The position numbers and the translations under genes are program-made. The notes below the pieces were generated by a model that was given only the letters and a program-made list of their open reading frames with translations, did no database searches and was not told the origin of the DNA. A stretch of 36,142 bases of DNA from an uncultured Eubacteriales bacterium. GTDB lineage: Bacteria > Bacillota > Clostridia > Oscillospirales > Oscillospiraceae. This document shows positions 1 through 7,015 of the stretch, piece after piece. Within the stretch, counting starts at the first letter, position 1, and every line of letters begins with the position of its first letter. The stretch is taken from positions 1 through 36,142 of the forward strand of contig URPD01000014.1 of the NCBI GenBank assembly GCA_900549645.1, written 5' to 3'.

Positions 1-278
1 CCGAAGAACAGGCTGAGCGCATCGACCTCAAGCGCGATGCCGATGGCGTAGCCGCCCGCCATGGAGCGGTTGCCCATCCAGTAGCTGATTATCTCGCCCT
101 CAAGCATAACGGGTCTTACAAGATAGATCATGCAGGCAAGGGAAATCGAAACCGCAAGAAACGCGATGATGTTTCTGAAGGTCTTGTTCCTGCCGAACAT
201 GACGATAAGGAAGGCGCCGAGGAAGAGCACCATTACGGAGTAGACCGGGAAGTGCTGATAATTCATGACGCTTGTCAT
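1..278 (-). CDS. mnhD: Mrp/Mbh antiporter subunit D-like protein (NuoN/NuoL-type), N-terminal part
   Basis: Only the first ~92 codons are in the window; the gene runs off the left edge. The visible protein has a first membrane helix (residues ~10-27), a short basic loop (GRNK) and a second helix, then the glycine-rich run typical of the proton-pumping NuoL/M/N and MrpD family. Family knowledge: this subunit forms a transmembrane ion channel in Mrp antiporters and in Mbh-type hydrogenases (MbhH). The start at 278 is supported by an AAGGAGG eight bases upstream and by a four-base ATGA overlap with the stop of the MnhC gene. A second in-frame ATG at 266 is possible but lacks that spacing. The identity rests on a short fragment plus its position after mnhC in the conserved order B-C-D. 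Confidence 0.75.
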   Translation of the reverse strand, partial: MTSVMNYQHFPVYSVMVLFLGAFLIVMFGRNKTFRNIIAFLAVSISLACMIYLVRPVMLEGEIISYWMGNRSMAGGYAIGIALEVDALSLFF

Positions 279-622
279 CCTCTCAGCCTCCTTATCTCAC
301 GGGTGTCGATAGTGCCGTACTGCTCCTCAAGCTTGATGACCAGGGCAAGCGACATTGCCGTAACGCAGGCGCCGATGACTATACTCGTCAGGGTAAGCGC
401 CTGGGGGATGGGGTCTACAAAATGGCTCACTGCGGTGATTTCGCCCTCGGTAAATATGGGGGCGGTGCCGCCGTTGTAGCCGATGGAGATTATAAGCAGA
501 TTAACGCCGTAGTCGGCAATGCCGAGACCGATAACGGTCTTTACGAGGTTATATTTCGTCACGATGGTGTAAAAGCCGAGAACTATAAGGAAAAAGGCGG
601 CAATATAGTTAAAAGTCATCAT
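275..622 (-). CDS. mnhC: Mrp/Mbh antiporter subunit C (NuoK-like)
   Basis: About 115 residues with three hydrophobic helices, matching the size and layout of NuoK/MrpC (MbhG). The segment around residues 25-50 (VKTVIGLGIADYGVNLL) and the later SIVIGACVTAMSLAL helix are typical of the family. The protein contributes to the proton/sodium path in the membrane arm. A GTG at 631 would add three residues, but GAGGTGG sits five bases before the ATG at 622, so that start is preferred. The gene lies 10 bp after mnhB and overlaps the next gene by ATGA, so translation of the two is probably coupled. Confidence 0.85.
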   Translation of the reverse strand: MMTFNYIAAFFLIVLGFYTIVTKYNLVKTVIGLGIADYGVNLLIISIGYNGGTAPIFTEGEITAVSHFVDPIPQALTLTSIVIGACVTAMSLALVIKLEEQYGTIDTREIRRLRG

Positions 623-632
623 ATTTTCCACC

Positions 633-1100
633 TCACTTCTTATAGTCTATATCCTTGACCACCAGCAGGCCAAGCATGGATATTGCAAGCACACCGACAC
701 CGGTAATGACCTTGAAGCCGACTATGGTGTCCATAATGAATATGGTTCCGGTACTGAAGAGGTCTCCGATATTGCCGATATCGCTGAATACGTTCTGGCA
801 GAAGTTGCCCAGATACACAACGCCGAGCAGGGCGGCGATAATGTACAGGAAGGACAAGAAGCCCTCGGAATGATGCAGGAAGCCCGGACGCAGAGACTTG
901 AGCGTCACATCGTAGCCATGTCCGAGATAAATCAGAATGACCACTGCGACCATCAGAACGCCGCCCTGGAAGCCGCCGCCGGGGGAAAGATGCCCATGCA
1001 GGATAAGATAAAAGATGTAGACCAGCGTCAGAGGCAAAATCTTGTCGCAGCCGCAGCGCTGTATAATACGCTTAATAGTGCGCTTTTTGCCGTCATTCAT
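633..1100 (-). CDS. mnhB: Mrp/Mbh antiporter subunit B (MnhB domain)
   Basis: A 155-residue membrane protein carrying the MrpB signature LHGHLSPGGGFQGG at about residues 34-47, followed by helices and a charged C-terminus. In Mrp antiporters and Mbh hydrogenases (MbhF) this subunit is part of the cation-transporting module. The ATG at 1100 has GGAGGGG seven bases upstream and overlaps the end of the MbhE gene by eight bases. The length is normal for stand-alone MrpB. It belongs to the long leftward operon and shows no sign of damage. Confidence 0.9.
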   Translation of the reverse strand: MNDGKKRTIKRIIQRCGCDKILPLTLVYIFYLILHGHLSPGGGFQGGVLMVAVVILIYLGHGYDVTLKSLRPGFLHHSEGFLSFLYIIAALLGVVYLGNFCQNVFSDIGNIGDLFSTGTIFIMDTIVGFKVITGVGVLAISMLGLLVVKDIDYKK

Positions 1101-1449
1101 CCGTTTTCCCCTCCTTATCCGATTTTTTAGAGAAGAGTATTACAGCGGAGCCCGCAACGGCGGTGATGAGTATAAAGGCCTCGCCCATGGTATCGTAGCC
1201 ACGGAAGTCGAATACTATCGAGGTGACGTCGTTGACGGAATGGGTCTTGTCAAGGTTTTGCTGGATTATCGCGGCGGCCGCGCCGTCGGCGTTCGAGTCG
1301 TCATAGGAGGCGGGGTCCTGCATCAGCTCATACTCGCTCACGGCGGGCTTGCCGTTATAGGTGGGTTCCATTTTGCCCATGGTGACGGCCGCGAACACAC
1401 CGGAAAACAGGAGAACGCCAAGGGAGACCCAAGTAAGAAACTTCTTCAT
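1093..1449 (-). CDS. mbhE: Mbh hydrogenase subunit E-like (MrpA C-terminal piece)
   Basis: A 118-residue protein with an N-terminal helix, a soluble loop (residues ~25-78) and a second helix after FRGYDTMGEAFIL. That motif is characteristic of the small MbhE module, which in full-length MrpA is the extreme C-terminal part. Separate MbhD and MbhE genes, rather than one giant MrpA, are a mark of membrane-bound hydrogenase (Mbh) operons as opposed to housekeeping Mrp antiporters. GGAGGGG lies upstream of the ATG, which overlaps the preceding stop as ATGA. Family assignment is good; the exact ion carried (Na+ or H+) cannot be read from the sequence. Confidence 0.85.
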   Translation of the reverse strand: MKKFLTWVSLGVLLFSGVFAAVTMGKMEPTYNGKPAVSEYELMQDPASYDDSNADGAAAAIIQQNLDKTHSVNDVTSIVFDFRGYDTMGEAFILITAVAGSAVILFSKKSDKEGKTDE

Positions 1450-1700
1450 TTATCGTCCCCTCCTCGAATTTTCTTGAGCGCGACAATGAATATCAGCGGG
1501 GAGAGCGCAGCGCCAACGGCGGCCTCGGATATCGCAACGTCGGGAGCCTGAAGTATCAGGAATTCCGCCGCTGCGAATATTCCGGTCACGCCCAAAGCGA
1601 TGACGGAGGAAAGCAGCTTTTCAAAGTGGCAGGCCATAATCGCGGAAACGACGAGACCGAGCAGCACCACGATATTGAGAATCATAACTATATTACTCAT
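1446..1700 (-). CDS. mbhD: Mbh hydrogenase subunit D-like (DUF4040 / MrpA fragment)
   Basis: An 84-residue, almost wholly hydrophobic protein with three helices. The stretch LSSVIALGVTGIFAAAEFLILQAPDVAISEAAVG is recognisable as the DUF4040/MbhD domain, which corresponds to part of MrpA. Longer open frame upstream (to 1814) reads antisense-like junk within mnhG, so the ATG at 1700 is chosen; it has AGGAGG about ten bases ahead. It overlaps the end of mnhG by eight bases. The QAPDVAISEA segment carries the conserved acidic residues thought to line the ion path in this family. Confidence 0.85.
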   Translation of the reverse strand: MSNIVMILNIVVLLGLVVSAIMACHFEKLLSSVIALGVTGIFAAAEFLILQAPDVAISEAAVGAALSPLIFIVALKKIRGGDDK

Positions 1701-2040
1701 CGCCGAAATCCCTCCTGAAATCGTCAATTTCCATCTTCTTTTCGGGACGGATACCCGCTCTGTACGCGCCCTTTGCGATAGCGTGAGCGCCCACGGGGTT
1801 GACGGTGATGACAAGCGCGCCGATGACGGCGATCTTTATCGCAGTCGCGGGGTGCCCCATGATGAAGATTGCATACAGCAGGCCGCCGATGGCGACGCCC
1901 AGCATACCGAGAGTCGTGATGCAGGTGCTCGCCTGCATACGACAGAAGGTATCCGGCATTTTCAAAACGCCGAGAGTACCGGCCAGCGCGAAGAACGCGC
2001 CTATGACAAGCAGTGCGTCAATTACTATCCTGAGGGCCAT
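1693..2040 (-). CDS. mnhG: Mrp/Mbh antiporter subunit G
   Basis: A ~115-residue protein of the PhaG/MnhG/YufB family with three helices and the family motif GVLKMPDTFCRMQASTC near residue 25. The C-terminal tail is charged and soluble. ATGs at 2061, 2043 and 2040 are all in frame; GGAGG sits seven bases before 2040, which is preferred. The start overlaps the mnhF stop. In Mbh this corresponds to MbhC. It is one of three small scaffold subunits (E, F, G) that open the membrane module here, in the same order as in canonical Mrp and Mbh operons. Confidence 0.88.
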   Translation of the reverse strand: MALRIVIDALLVIGAFFALAGTLGVLKMPDTFCRMQASTCITTLGMLGVAIGGLLYAIFIMGHPATAIKIAVIGALVITVNPVGAHAIAKGAYRAGIRPEKKMEIDDFRRDFGDE

Positions 2041-2299
2041 CATGCCACCTCCCCTTATCAAGATAACGCCCGACGAGCATGGTGTTTATAATGCCGAGCA
2101 GCGCGCTGATTATCGCAACGTCGAGGAATATTCCTCTGCCGGTGTACAGCGCGTAGAGTATCATCGCGCAGGATATCAGGATATCCGCGCTGTCCCCCGC
2201 GACCATTCTGTCCGCCGCGGTGGGGCCTTTGATAAGACGATACAGATTGATAAGCGCAAAGAGCGCGAAGAGCGCGGAAAAGATTACAAGCTCGATCAT
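2018..2299 (-). CDS. mnhF: Mrp/Mbh antiporter subunit F
   Basis: A 93-residue protein with three predicted helices and the MrpF hallmark IKGPTAADRMVAGDSADIL at about residues 22-40. Start chosen at 2299 because AAGGAGG (2308-2314) is exactly eight bases away and the ATG overlaps the mnhE stop as ATGA; the longer reading from 2320 would put the Shine-Dalgarno inside the coding region. MbhB equivalent. It is a small membrane subunit needed for assembly or ion transport in Mrp complexes. Confidence 0.88.
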   Translation of the reverse strand: MIELVIFSALFALFALINLYRLIKGPTAADRMVAGDSADILISCAMILYALYTGRGIFLDVAIISALLGIINTMLVGRYLDKGRWHDGPQDSN

Positions 2300-2814
2300 T
2301 TCCATATCCTCCTTATCCATTTTTCCAGAGTTCCCTTTATCATGTCTCCGGCCTTCTCACGGTCGGTCTCAGACACGTCTATCCAGTGGATATAGAAGTA
2401 GTCCTGCCCTTCCTCCTCGGTGATGTCGAGAGTGATGGTGCCGGGGGTGAGGGTGATGGAGTTTGCGAGCATGGCTTCGGGGTAGCCGTCGCCGAGGTTC
2501 ACCGGAACCTTGACTATGCCGGGGTTGATATTCTTGCAGCCGCCGAAGCAGCGCTTTGCAACGTCCCAGTTAGCCTTCAAAAGCTCCCATGCAAAAACCG
2601 GTATGTACGCGAGCAGAGAGAAGAAGTGCACGGGATTGAAGAAATGGAACGCATACTCATGGATGAAGAAGCGCGCAGAGAACAGGGACACCGCAAGGCT
2701 TACGACCGCACCTGCGGCAAGCTCCTGCGCGCTGAAGTTCCATGTGAGCAATATCCAGAACACGAAGCATACGATGAACGTGGATATCACTGCGGGAAAT
2801 CTTGTTTTTTGCAA
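2296..2814 (-). CDS. mnhE: Mrp/Mbh antiporter subunit E
   Basis: A 172-residue MnhE-family protein: two N-terminal helices (residues ~8-50), a further hydrophobic stretch, and the conserved soluble domain with the NSITLTPGTITLDI motif near residue 120, then a HWIDV segment. The start is a TTG (CAA on the plus strand at 2812-2814) with GGAGAGG seven bases ahead; no ATG fits better. It follows hypA by 27 bp, the only visible break between the maturation gene and the membrane module. MbhA equivalent. Confidence 0.88.
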   Translation of the reverse strand: MQKTRFPAVISTFIVCFVFWILLTWNFSAQELAAGAVVSLAVSLFSARFFIHEYAFHFFNPVHFFSLLAYIPVFAWELLKANWDVAKRCFGGCKNINPGIVKVPVNLGDGYPEAMLANSITLTPGTITLDITEEEGQDYFYIHWIDVSETDREKAGDMIKGTLEKWIRRIWK

Positions 2815-2841
2815 GAGGAAACCTCTCCTTCCTGTGTTTTA

Positions 2842-3183
2842 TTACTCCACTTTCAAACTTTCGACAAAGAACTCACGTCCGGCGGTCATCTTTATCGCCG
2901 TACTGCGGCACTCCGGGCAGCAGGCGTTTTTCCTGTCCGCCGCGCCCCCATAGCCGCAGTCTAGGCATCTGAACCGCGCCTCGACCGGCTCTATCACGAG
3001 CGCCGCCCGCTCGGCAACGGAACCCGCCGCCGCTATCGGGAAGAACTCCCGCAGGCACTCCGGCACGATGCCGGAGTATTCGCCCACTCGCAGAGTTATC
3101 TCAAGCACGTTTTTGAAGCCGCTTTTTTCCGCTTCGGAGTTTACAATGTCGATAATTCCCTTTGTTATTGCCAGCTCGTGCAT
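2842..3183 (-). CDS. hypA: Hydrogenase nickel insertion protein HypA
   Basis: A 113-residue HypA. It begins MHELAI, where the conserved His2 is the nickel ligand, and carries the zinc site as CLDC at ~74-77 and CCPEC further on, with a 17-residue loop between. HypA delivers nickel to the large-subunit precursor after Fe(CN)2CO has been inserted, normally together with the GTPase HypB, which is not seen in this window. The upstream extension to 3387 reads antisense to the hydrogenase gene and is not part of it. The gene begins two bases after the mbhL stop, so it is tightly coupled to the protein it matures. Confidence 0.95.
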   Translation of the reverse strand: MHELAITKGIIDIVNSEAEKSGFKNVLEITLRVGEYSGIVPECLREFFPIAAAGSVAERAALVIEPVEARFRCLDCGYGGAADRKNACCPECRSTAIKMTAGREFFVESLKVE

Positions 3184-3184
3184 C

Positions 3185-4267
3185 TTATCTGTCAAGGCAG
3201 CTGAAGCACGGGTCGATGCTGGCGATGATGAGTCCCGCATCCGCCACGGTGTTGCCGCGAAGCATATGCGGCACGGTGGGGGTATTCTTGTAGGACGGGA
3301 CGTGTATGCTGACGCGATGATTATTAAATCCGCCGTCGCCGACGACCATGTGGCTGAGCTGACCGCGCGGAGCCTCATGTCTTGCAACCGACTGCCCCTC
3401 CTGTATCTTCACAAGCTTGTTGCCGAGATTTATCGGAGTATCGGGCAGAGTCTCAAGCGCCTGACGGATGATTTTAATACTCTCATAGCATTCAAGTGCG
3501 CGTACAACGACTCTTGCAAACACGTCGCCGCTGTCCACCACGGGAATGTCGAAGTCGAAGTCCTCGTAGGAGGAGTAGGGCGCGTCCTTGCGGACGTCTA
3601 TCTTCACGCCGGAGGCTCTCGCGTGAGGTCCGACAGCGCCCATACGCAGCGCGTCCTCGCGCGTCAGAATGCCGACGCCCTTGGTGCGCATGGCGATGGT
3701 CTTATCGGTCAGCGCGATCTCGGTTATCCTGTCAAGCGGAGCCTTGAGCTTGTCGCAGGCGGCAAGCAGCTCGCGGCGCAGTTCATCGCTGATATCGCGT
3801 CTCGCGCCGCCGATGGTGACCATGGCGTAGTTGACGCGGTTGCCGGTCATCTTCTCCAGCAGATCCATCACCAGCTCGCGCTCGTCCCAGATATGCATGA
3901 ACATGCTGTCGTGCCCGATGATGTGGCAGGCGATGCCGAGCCACAGGAAGTGCGAATGAAGCCGCTCAAGCTCGGCAGTGATGACGCGGATGTACTGGCC
4001 GCGCTTCGGTACCTCTATGCCGTTTATGTTCTCGACGCACATTGCGTAGGTAAAGGCGTGGGAATGGGAACAGATGCCGCAGACGCGCTCGACCAGCACG
4101 AGGGTCTGTATCGCGTTGCGCTCAGTGGCGAGCTTTTCGATGCCGCGGTGGTTGTAGCCGACAAATACATCCGCGTCGCGGATGACCTCGCCCTCGGTAT
4201 AGAGCTTTGCGTGTATCGGCTCCTCCAGAGCGGGGTGGTAGGGGCCTATGGGGACTATGTAGCTCAT
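3185..4267 (-). CDS. mbhL: [NiFe] hydrogenase large subunit, group 4 (Mbh/Ech-like)
   Basis: A 360-residue catalytic subunit of the NuoD/49-kDa family. Both nickel-binding cysteine pairs are present: RVCGIC near residue 61 (L1) and DPCFSC at the very end (L2). This separates it from true complex I subunits, which have lost them. The short size and the YNHRGIEK and LERLHSHFLWLG motifs fit group 4 hydrogenases such as MbhL, EchE and CooH. The protein ends three residues after the last cysteine (LDR), so there is no C-terminal extension to cleave. It overlaps mbhK by ATGA. It should take electrons from a ferredoxin-linked small subunit, reduce protons to H2 and drive the adjoining ion-pump subunits; the small subunit itself is not in the window. 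Confidence 0.93.
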   Translation of the reverse strand: MSYIVPIGPYHPALEEPIHAKLYTEGEVIRDADVFVGYNHRGIEKLATERNAIQTLVLVERVCGICSHSHAFTYAMCVENINGIEVPKRGQYIRVITAELERLHSHFLWLGIACHIIGHDSMFMHIWDERELVMDLLEKMTGNRVNYAMVTIGGARRDISDELRRELLAACDKLKAPLDRITEIALTDKTIAMRTKGVGILTREDALRMGAVGPHARASGVKIDVRKDAPYSSYEDFDFDIPVVDSGDVFARVVVRALECYESIKIIRQALETLPDTPINLGNKLVKIQEGQSVARHEAPRGQLSHMVVGDGGFNNHRVSIHVPSYKNTPTVPHMLRGNTVADAGLIIASIDPCFSCLDR

Positions 4268-4662
4268 TGCTGCTCCTCCTTCAGGTTTTTATCGACAAGC
4301 TCCTTGAGCGGCATGACAAGTATCTGTCCCTTGCCCTGCGTTTCGAGCATATCCTCCGGCAGGAACAGACGCTTTGAAACGTCCAGTCCCTCAAATTCGA
4401 TGCCCATAAGCTCGTTTAGCTCCCGCTCCGGCCACGCGGCCGCCGTGTCGTAAATGCCGGAAATACTCGGCAGCCTCGTCTCTCCTACAACGTGGTAGGA
4501 CTCCACCGCCGGGTCCACCGCGTAGTCATAGGAGACGTCAGCCTCGCCATCCTTGTTATAAAATGCGTGGATCATAACAAGGTAGCGGCCTTCCTTCCGC
4601 ATTCGCTCTGCAACGGGTACTATCTCGTCCTTGCCGATAATGATTTTCTTGTACTCTTGCAT
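4264..4662 (-). CDS. mbhK: Hydrogenase subunit of the NuoC / 30-kDa family (MbhK/EchD-like)
   Basis: A 132-residue soluble protein. The segment SYDYAVDPAVESYHVVG followed by LPSISGIYDTAAAWPERELNELMGIEFEG is the conserved core of the complex I 30-kDa subunit, including the WPERE motif. In Mbh and Ech this subunit sits beside the large subunit on the cytoplasmic face. AGAGG lies upstream of the ATG, and the gene is separated from hypE by about 50 bp of AT-rich DNA that may hold a secondary promoter, although none is convincing. It overlaps mbhL by four bases. Confidence 0.9.
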   Translation of the reverse strand: MQEYKKIIIGKDEIVPVAERMRKEGRYLVMIHAFYNKDGEADVSYDYAVDPAVESYHVVGETRLPSISGIYDTAAAWPERELNELMGIEFEGLDVSKRLFLPEDMLETQGKGQILVMPLKELVDKNLKEEQQ

Positions 4663-4712
4663 TCAATTCACCTCTCATTAACGCTTTATGTACAATAAAA
4701 ATTATTTGCTGT

Positions 4713-5708
4713 TTAACATATTCTCGGAAGCTGCGCGCCGCTGAGCTTCTGCATTATGCGGCTGCCGCCAAGCTCCGTATGCATGACGACCTTGCCCGGA
4801 TACTTCGCGCTGACCTCGCCGATCACCGCCGCGCCGCGCCCGAATTCATGCGCGCGCATCGCCGCGAGGACATTTTCCGCGTCCTCCGGCGGGACAACCG
4901 CGAGCAGCTTTCCTTCGTTGGCGCAGTACATCGGGTCAAGCCCCAGCATATCGCAGGCGGCGCGAACCTCGCCGCGCACCGGGATCGCGCCCTCATGCAG
5001 CTCTATTCCAAGCTCCATGCCCTCGACGAACTCATTGAGCGTCGTCGCCACGCCGCCGCGCGTCGGATCGCGCAGGACGCGCACCGTGCCGCTTTCAAGT
5101 ATCGCCGCGCACAGGCCGTTGAGCGGCGCGCAGTCGGACTTGATATTGCCCTGCACCATGCCGCTGCGCGCCAGCATGACCGCAGTGCCGTGATCGCCAA
5201 CGGTTCCGGAGACGATGACATTATCGCCCGGACGTATCGCCTTCGGGCTGAGTCCCGGATATTTCAGAAAGCCGATGCCCGCGGTGTTGATATATATCTT
5301 GTCGCCGCGTCCGCGCTCGACTACCTTCGTATCCCCGGTCACGACCTGCACCCCGGCCTTTTCGCCGGCCTCGCTTATCGCCTCAACGACGCGTGCCAGC
5401 TCCGCCGCGGGGAAGCCCTCTTCTATTATAAATGCACAGCTGAGATATTTCGGTTCGCCGCCGCACATTGCGATATCGTTCACCGTGCCGCAGACGGATA
5501 GCTTTCCGATGCTGCCGCCGGGGAAGAATATCGGGTCGACAACGAAACTGTCGGTCGAAAATACGAGCTTATCCGCGCCCGGTATCACCGCGCCGTCGCC
5601 AAGCTCGCTGAGCGCGGGATTGGCCAGCGCTGGGACTATCATGCTCTCTATGAGGCGGGAGGTCTTTTTCCCTCCGCTGCCGTAGTCAAGAGTAATTATC
5701 TCGTCCAT
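4713..5708 (-). CDS. hypE: Hydrogenase maturation protein HypE (carbamoyl dehydratase)
   Basis: About 331 residues of the PurM/AIR-synthase-like family. The N-terminal LDYGSGG motif, the glycine- and aspartate-rich ATP site and the C-terminal PRIC end are all present; the last cysteine receives the carbamoyl group from HypF and is dehydrated to thiocyanate, the source of the active-site cyanide. The ATG at 5708 has GGTGG a few bases upstream; one at 5720 would add four residues but has no ribosome site. It starts 22 bp after the hypD stop. Confidence 0.95.
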   Translation of the reverse strand: MDEIITLDYGSGGKKTSRLIESMIVPALANPALSELGDGAVIPGADKLVFSTDSFVVDPIFFPGGSIGKLSVCGTVNDIAMCGGEPKYLSCAFIIEEGFPAAELARVVEAISEAGEKAGVQVVTGDTKVVERGRGDKIYINTAGIGFLKYPGLSPKAIRPGDNVIVSGTVGDHGTAVMLARSGMVQGNIKSDCAPLNGLCAAILESGTVRVLRDPTRGGVATTLNEFVEGMELGIELHEGAIPVRGEVRAACDMLGLDPMYCANEGKLLAVVPPEDAENVLAAMRAHEFGRGAAVIGEVSAKYPGKVVMHTELGGSRIMQKLSGAQLPRIC

Positions 5709-5730
5709 GTTATCCACCATGCATTTCAGG

Positions 5731-6804
5731 CTATATGCTCTGATATTTATACGCTGCGGCGCAGGCGCCCTCCGAGGACACCATGCACGGCCCCACCGGA
5801 TCCTCCGGCGTACAGCGTGCGCCGAACAGCAGACATTCGCGCGGCGCGATCCTGCCGCATATCACGTCGCCGCATCGACAGGGGCTTGGCATGCCCTCGC
5901 CGTACTCCACGGCGAATTTCTTCTCGGCGTCAAACTCTGCAAGCTCGTCTCGCAGTGCAAGCCCGCTCGCATCAATCGCGCCGAGGCCGCGCCATAGGTC
6001 ACGGCGCGGGACGAAGCACTCGTTTATTATCTTCTGCGCAAGCGGATTCCCCTCCGGGGCGACTGCACGCTTATATTCATTCTCAATTCTCGGCTCGCCG
6101 TCTGCTATCTGCTTTAAAAGCAGGTACACGGCGGTCAAGATATCCTCCGGCTCGAAGCCGCTTATCACCGCGGGCATACCGCAGTCCCGCGGCAGGAATT
6201 CAAAGCCGCGCTCGCCGATTATCGTCGCCACATGACCGGGGCAGAGGAAGCCCTGAATGTTAAAGTCCGCCGTCCGCATCAGCGCGCGCAGTGCCGGCTC
6301 CACGGTTTTGAGCATGGACCAGACCGAGAAGTTCTTCACTCCCGCGTCCCGCGCCGTCAAAACTGCGGCGGCGGTGCCGGGGGCGGTAGTCTCAAAGCCT
6401 ACGCCGAGGAAAACCACCTCACGCCCGGGATTATTCCTTGCAAGCTCTATCGCGTCGATGGGAGAATACACTATCTCGACTCTTGCGCCGAGGGCGCGGC
6501 GGCGCTGTAGGCTGTCCCCCGGACGGCTGCCCGGAACGCGGAGCATATCGCCGTAGCTTGCAATAATAATATCCTGCCGCATCGAAAGCTCCAGCACCGC
6601 GTCGATGACGGCGGCGGGCGTAACGCAGACGGGGCAGCCGGGACCTGAGAGCAGGCAAATGTTCTCGGGCAGCATACTGCGTATGCCGGCCTTGGCTATT
6701 GCCATTGTATGCGTACCGCAGACCTCCATGATGCGGGTTTCCCCCAGCGGGAGCTCTGCCATTTTCTCGACTATTCTCTTAACGGCGCTTTTATCGGAGG
6801 GCAT
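5731..6804 (-). CDS. hypD: Hydrogenase maturation protein HypD
   Basis: A 357-residue iron-sulfur protein that, with HypC, assembles the Fe(CN)2CO group. The key motifs are visible: CGTHTMAIAKAGI near residue 29, SGPGCPVC near residue 52, GFETTAPGTA near residue 133, and a C-terminal cysteine cluster (CRCGDVICG ... CLLFGARC ... GPC) that holds the 4Fe-4S cluster. The ATG at 6804 follows GGAGGAG by seven bases and lies inside the end of hypC (14-base overlap); earlier in-frame starts lie within hypC and are rejected. Confidence 0.95.
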   Translation of the reverse strand: MPSDKSAVKRIVEKMAELPLGETRIMEVCGTHTMAIAKAGIRSMLPENICLLSGPGCPVCVTPAAVIDAVLELSMRQDIIIASYGDMLRVPGSRPGDSLQRRRALGARVEIVYSPIDAIELARNNPGREVVFLGVGFETTAPGTAAAVLTARDAGVKNFSVWSMLKTVEPALRALMRTADFNIQGFLCPGHVATIIGERGFEFLPRDCGMPAVISGFEPEDILTAVYLLLKQIADGEPRIENEYKRAVAPEGNPLAQKIINECFVPRRDLWRGLGAIDASGLALRDELAEFDAEKKFAVEYGEGMPSPCRCGDVICGRIAPRECLLFGARCTPEDPVGPCMVSSEGACAAAYKYQSI

Positions 6805-7012
6805 TTTCAAGCTCCTCCCATGCGGCGATATCATCCAGCGCCTGACTCTCGGGCAGACGCTCGATAGCAAAGCCGGCGTGGACTATGACATAGTCCCCAA
6901 GCTTTGGCTCCGGGATGAAATCGACCCGAATCTCGCGGCTGACCCCCATGGCCTCGGCCACGGCGGTCTTGCCGTTCACCTCGATTATTTTAAGCGGCAC
7001 TGCCAAGCACAT
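6791..7012 (-). CDS. hypC: Hydrogenase maturation chaperone HypC
   Basis: A 73-residue HypC. It opens MCLAVP, where Cys2 binds the iron and contacts the hydrogenase precursor, and has the family's small beta-barrel pattern with GDYVIVHAGFAIERL. It hands the Fe(CN)2CO moiety from HypD to the large subunit. It starts three bases after the hypF stop and overlaps hypD, so the three genes are translationally linked. Confidence 0.95.
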   Translation of the reverse strand: MCLAVPLKIIEVNGKTAVAEAMGVSREIRVDFIPEPKLGDYVIVHAGFAIERLPESQALDDIAAWEELENALR

Positions 7013-7015
7013 TTC

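Noticed and set aside
1..2814. The E-F-G-B-C-D genes as an ordinary Mrp Na+/H+ antiporter
   Set aside because: MrpA is replaced by separate MbhD and MbhE genes, and the cluster is continuous with a nickel-binding hydrogenase subunit and hyp genes, so a hydrogenase module is the better reading.
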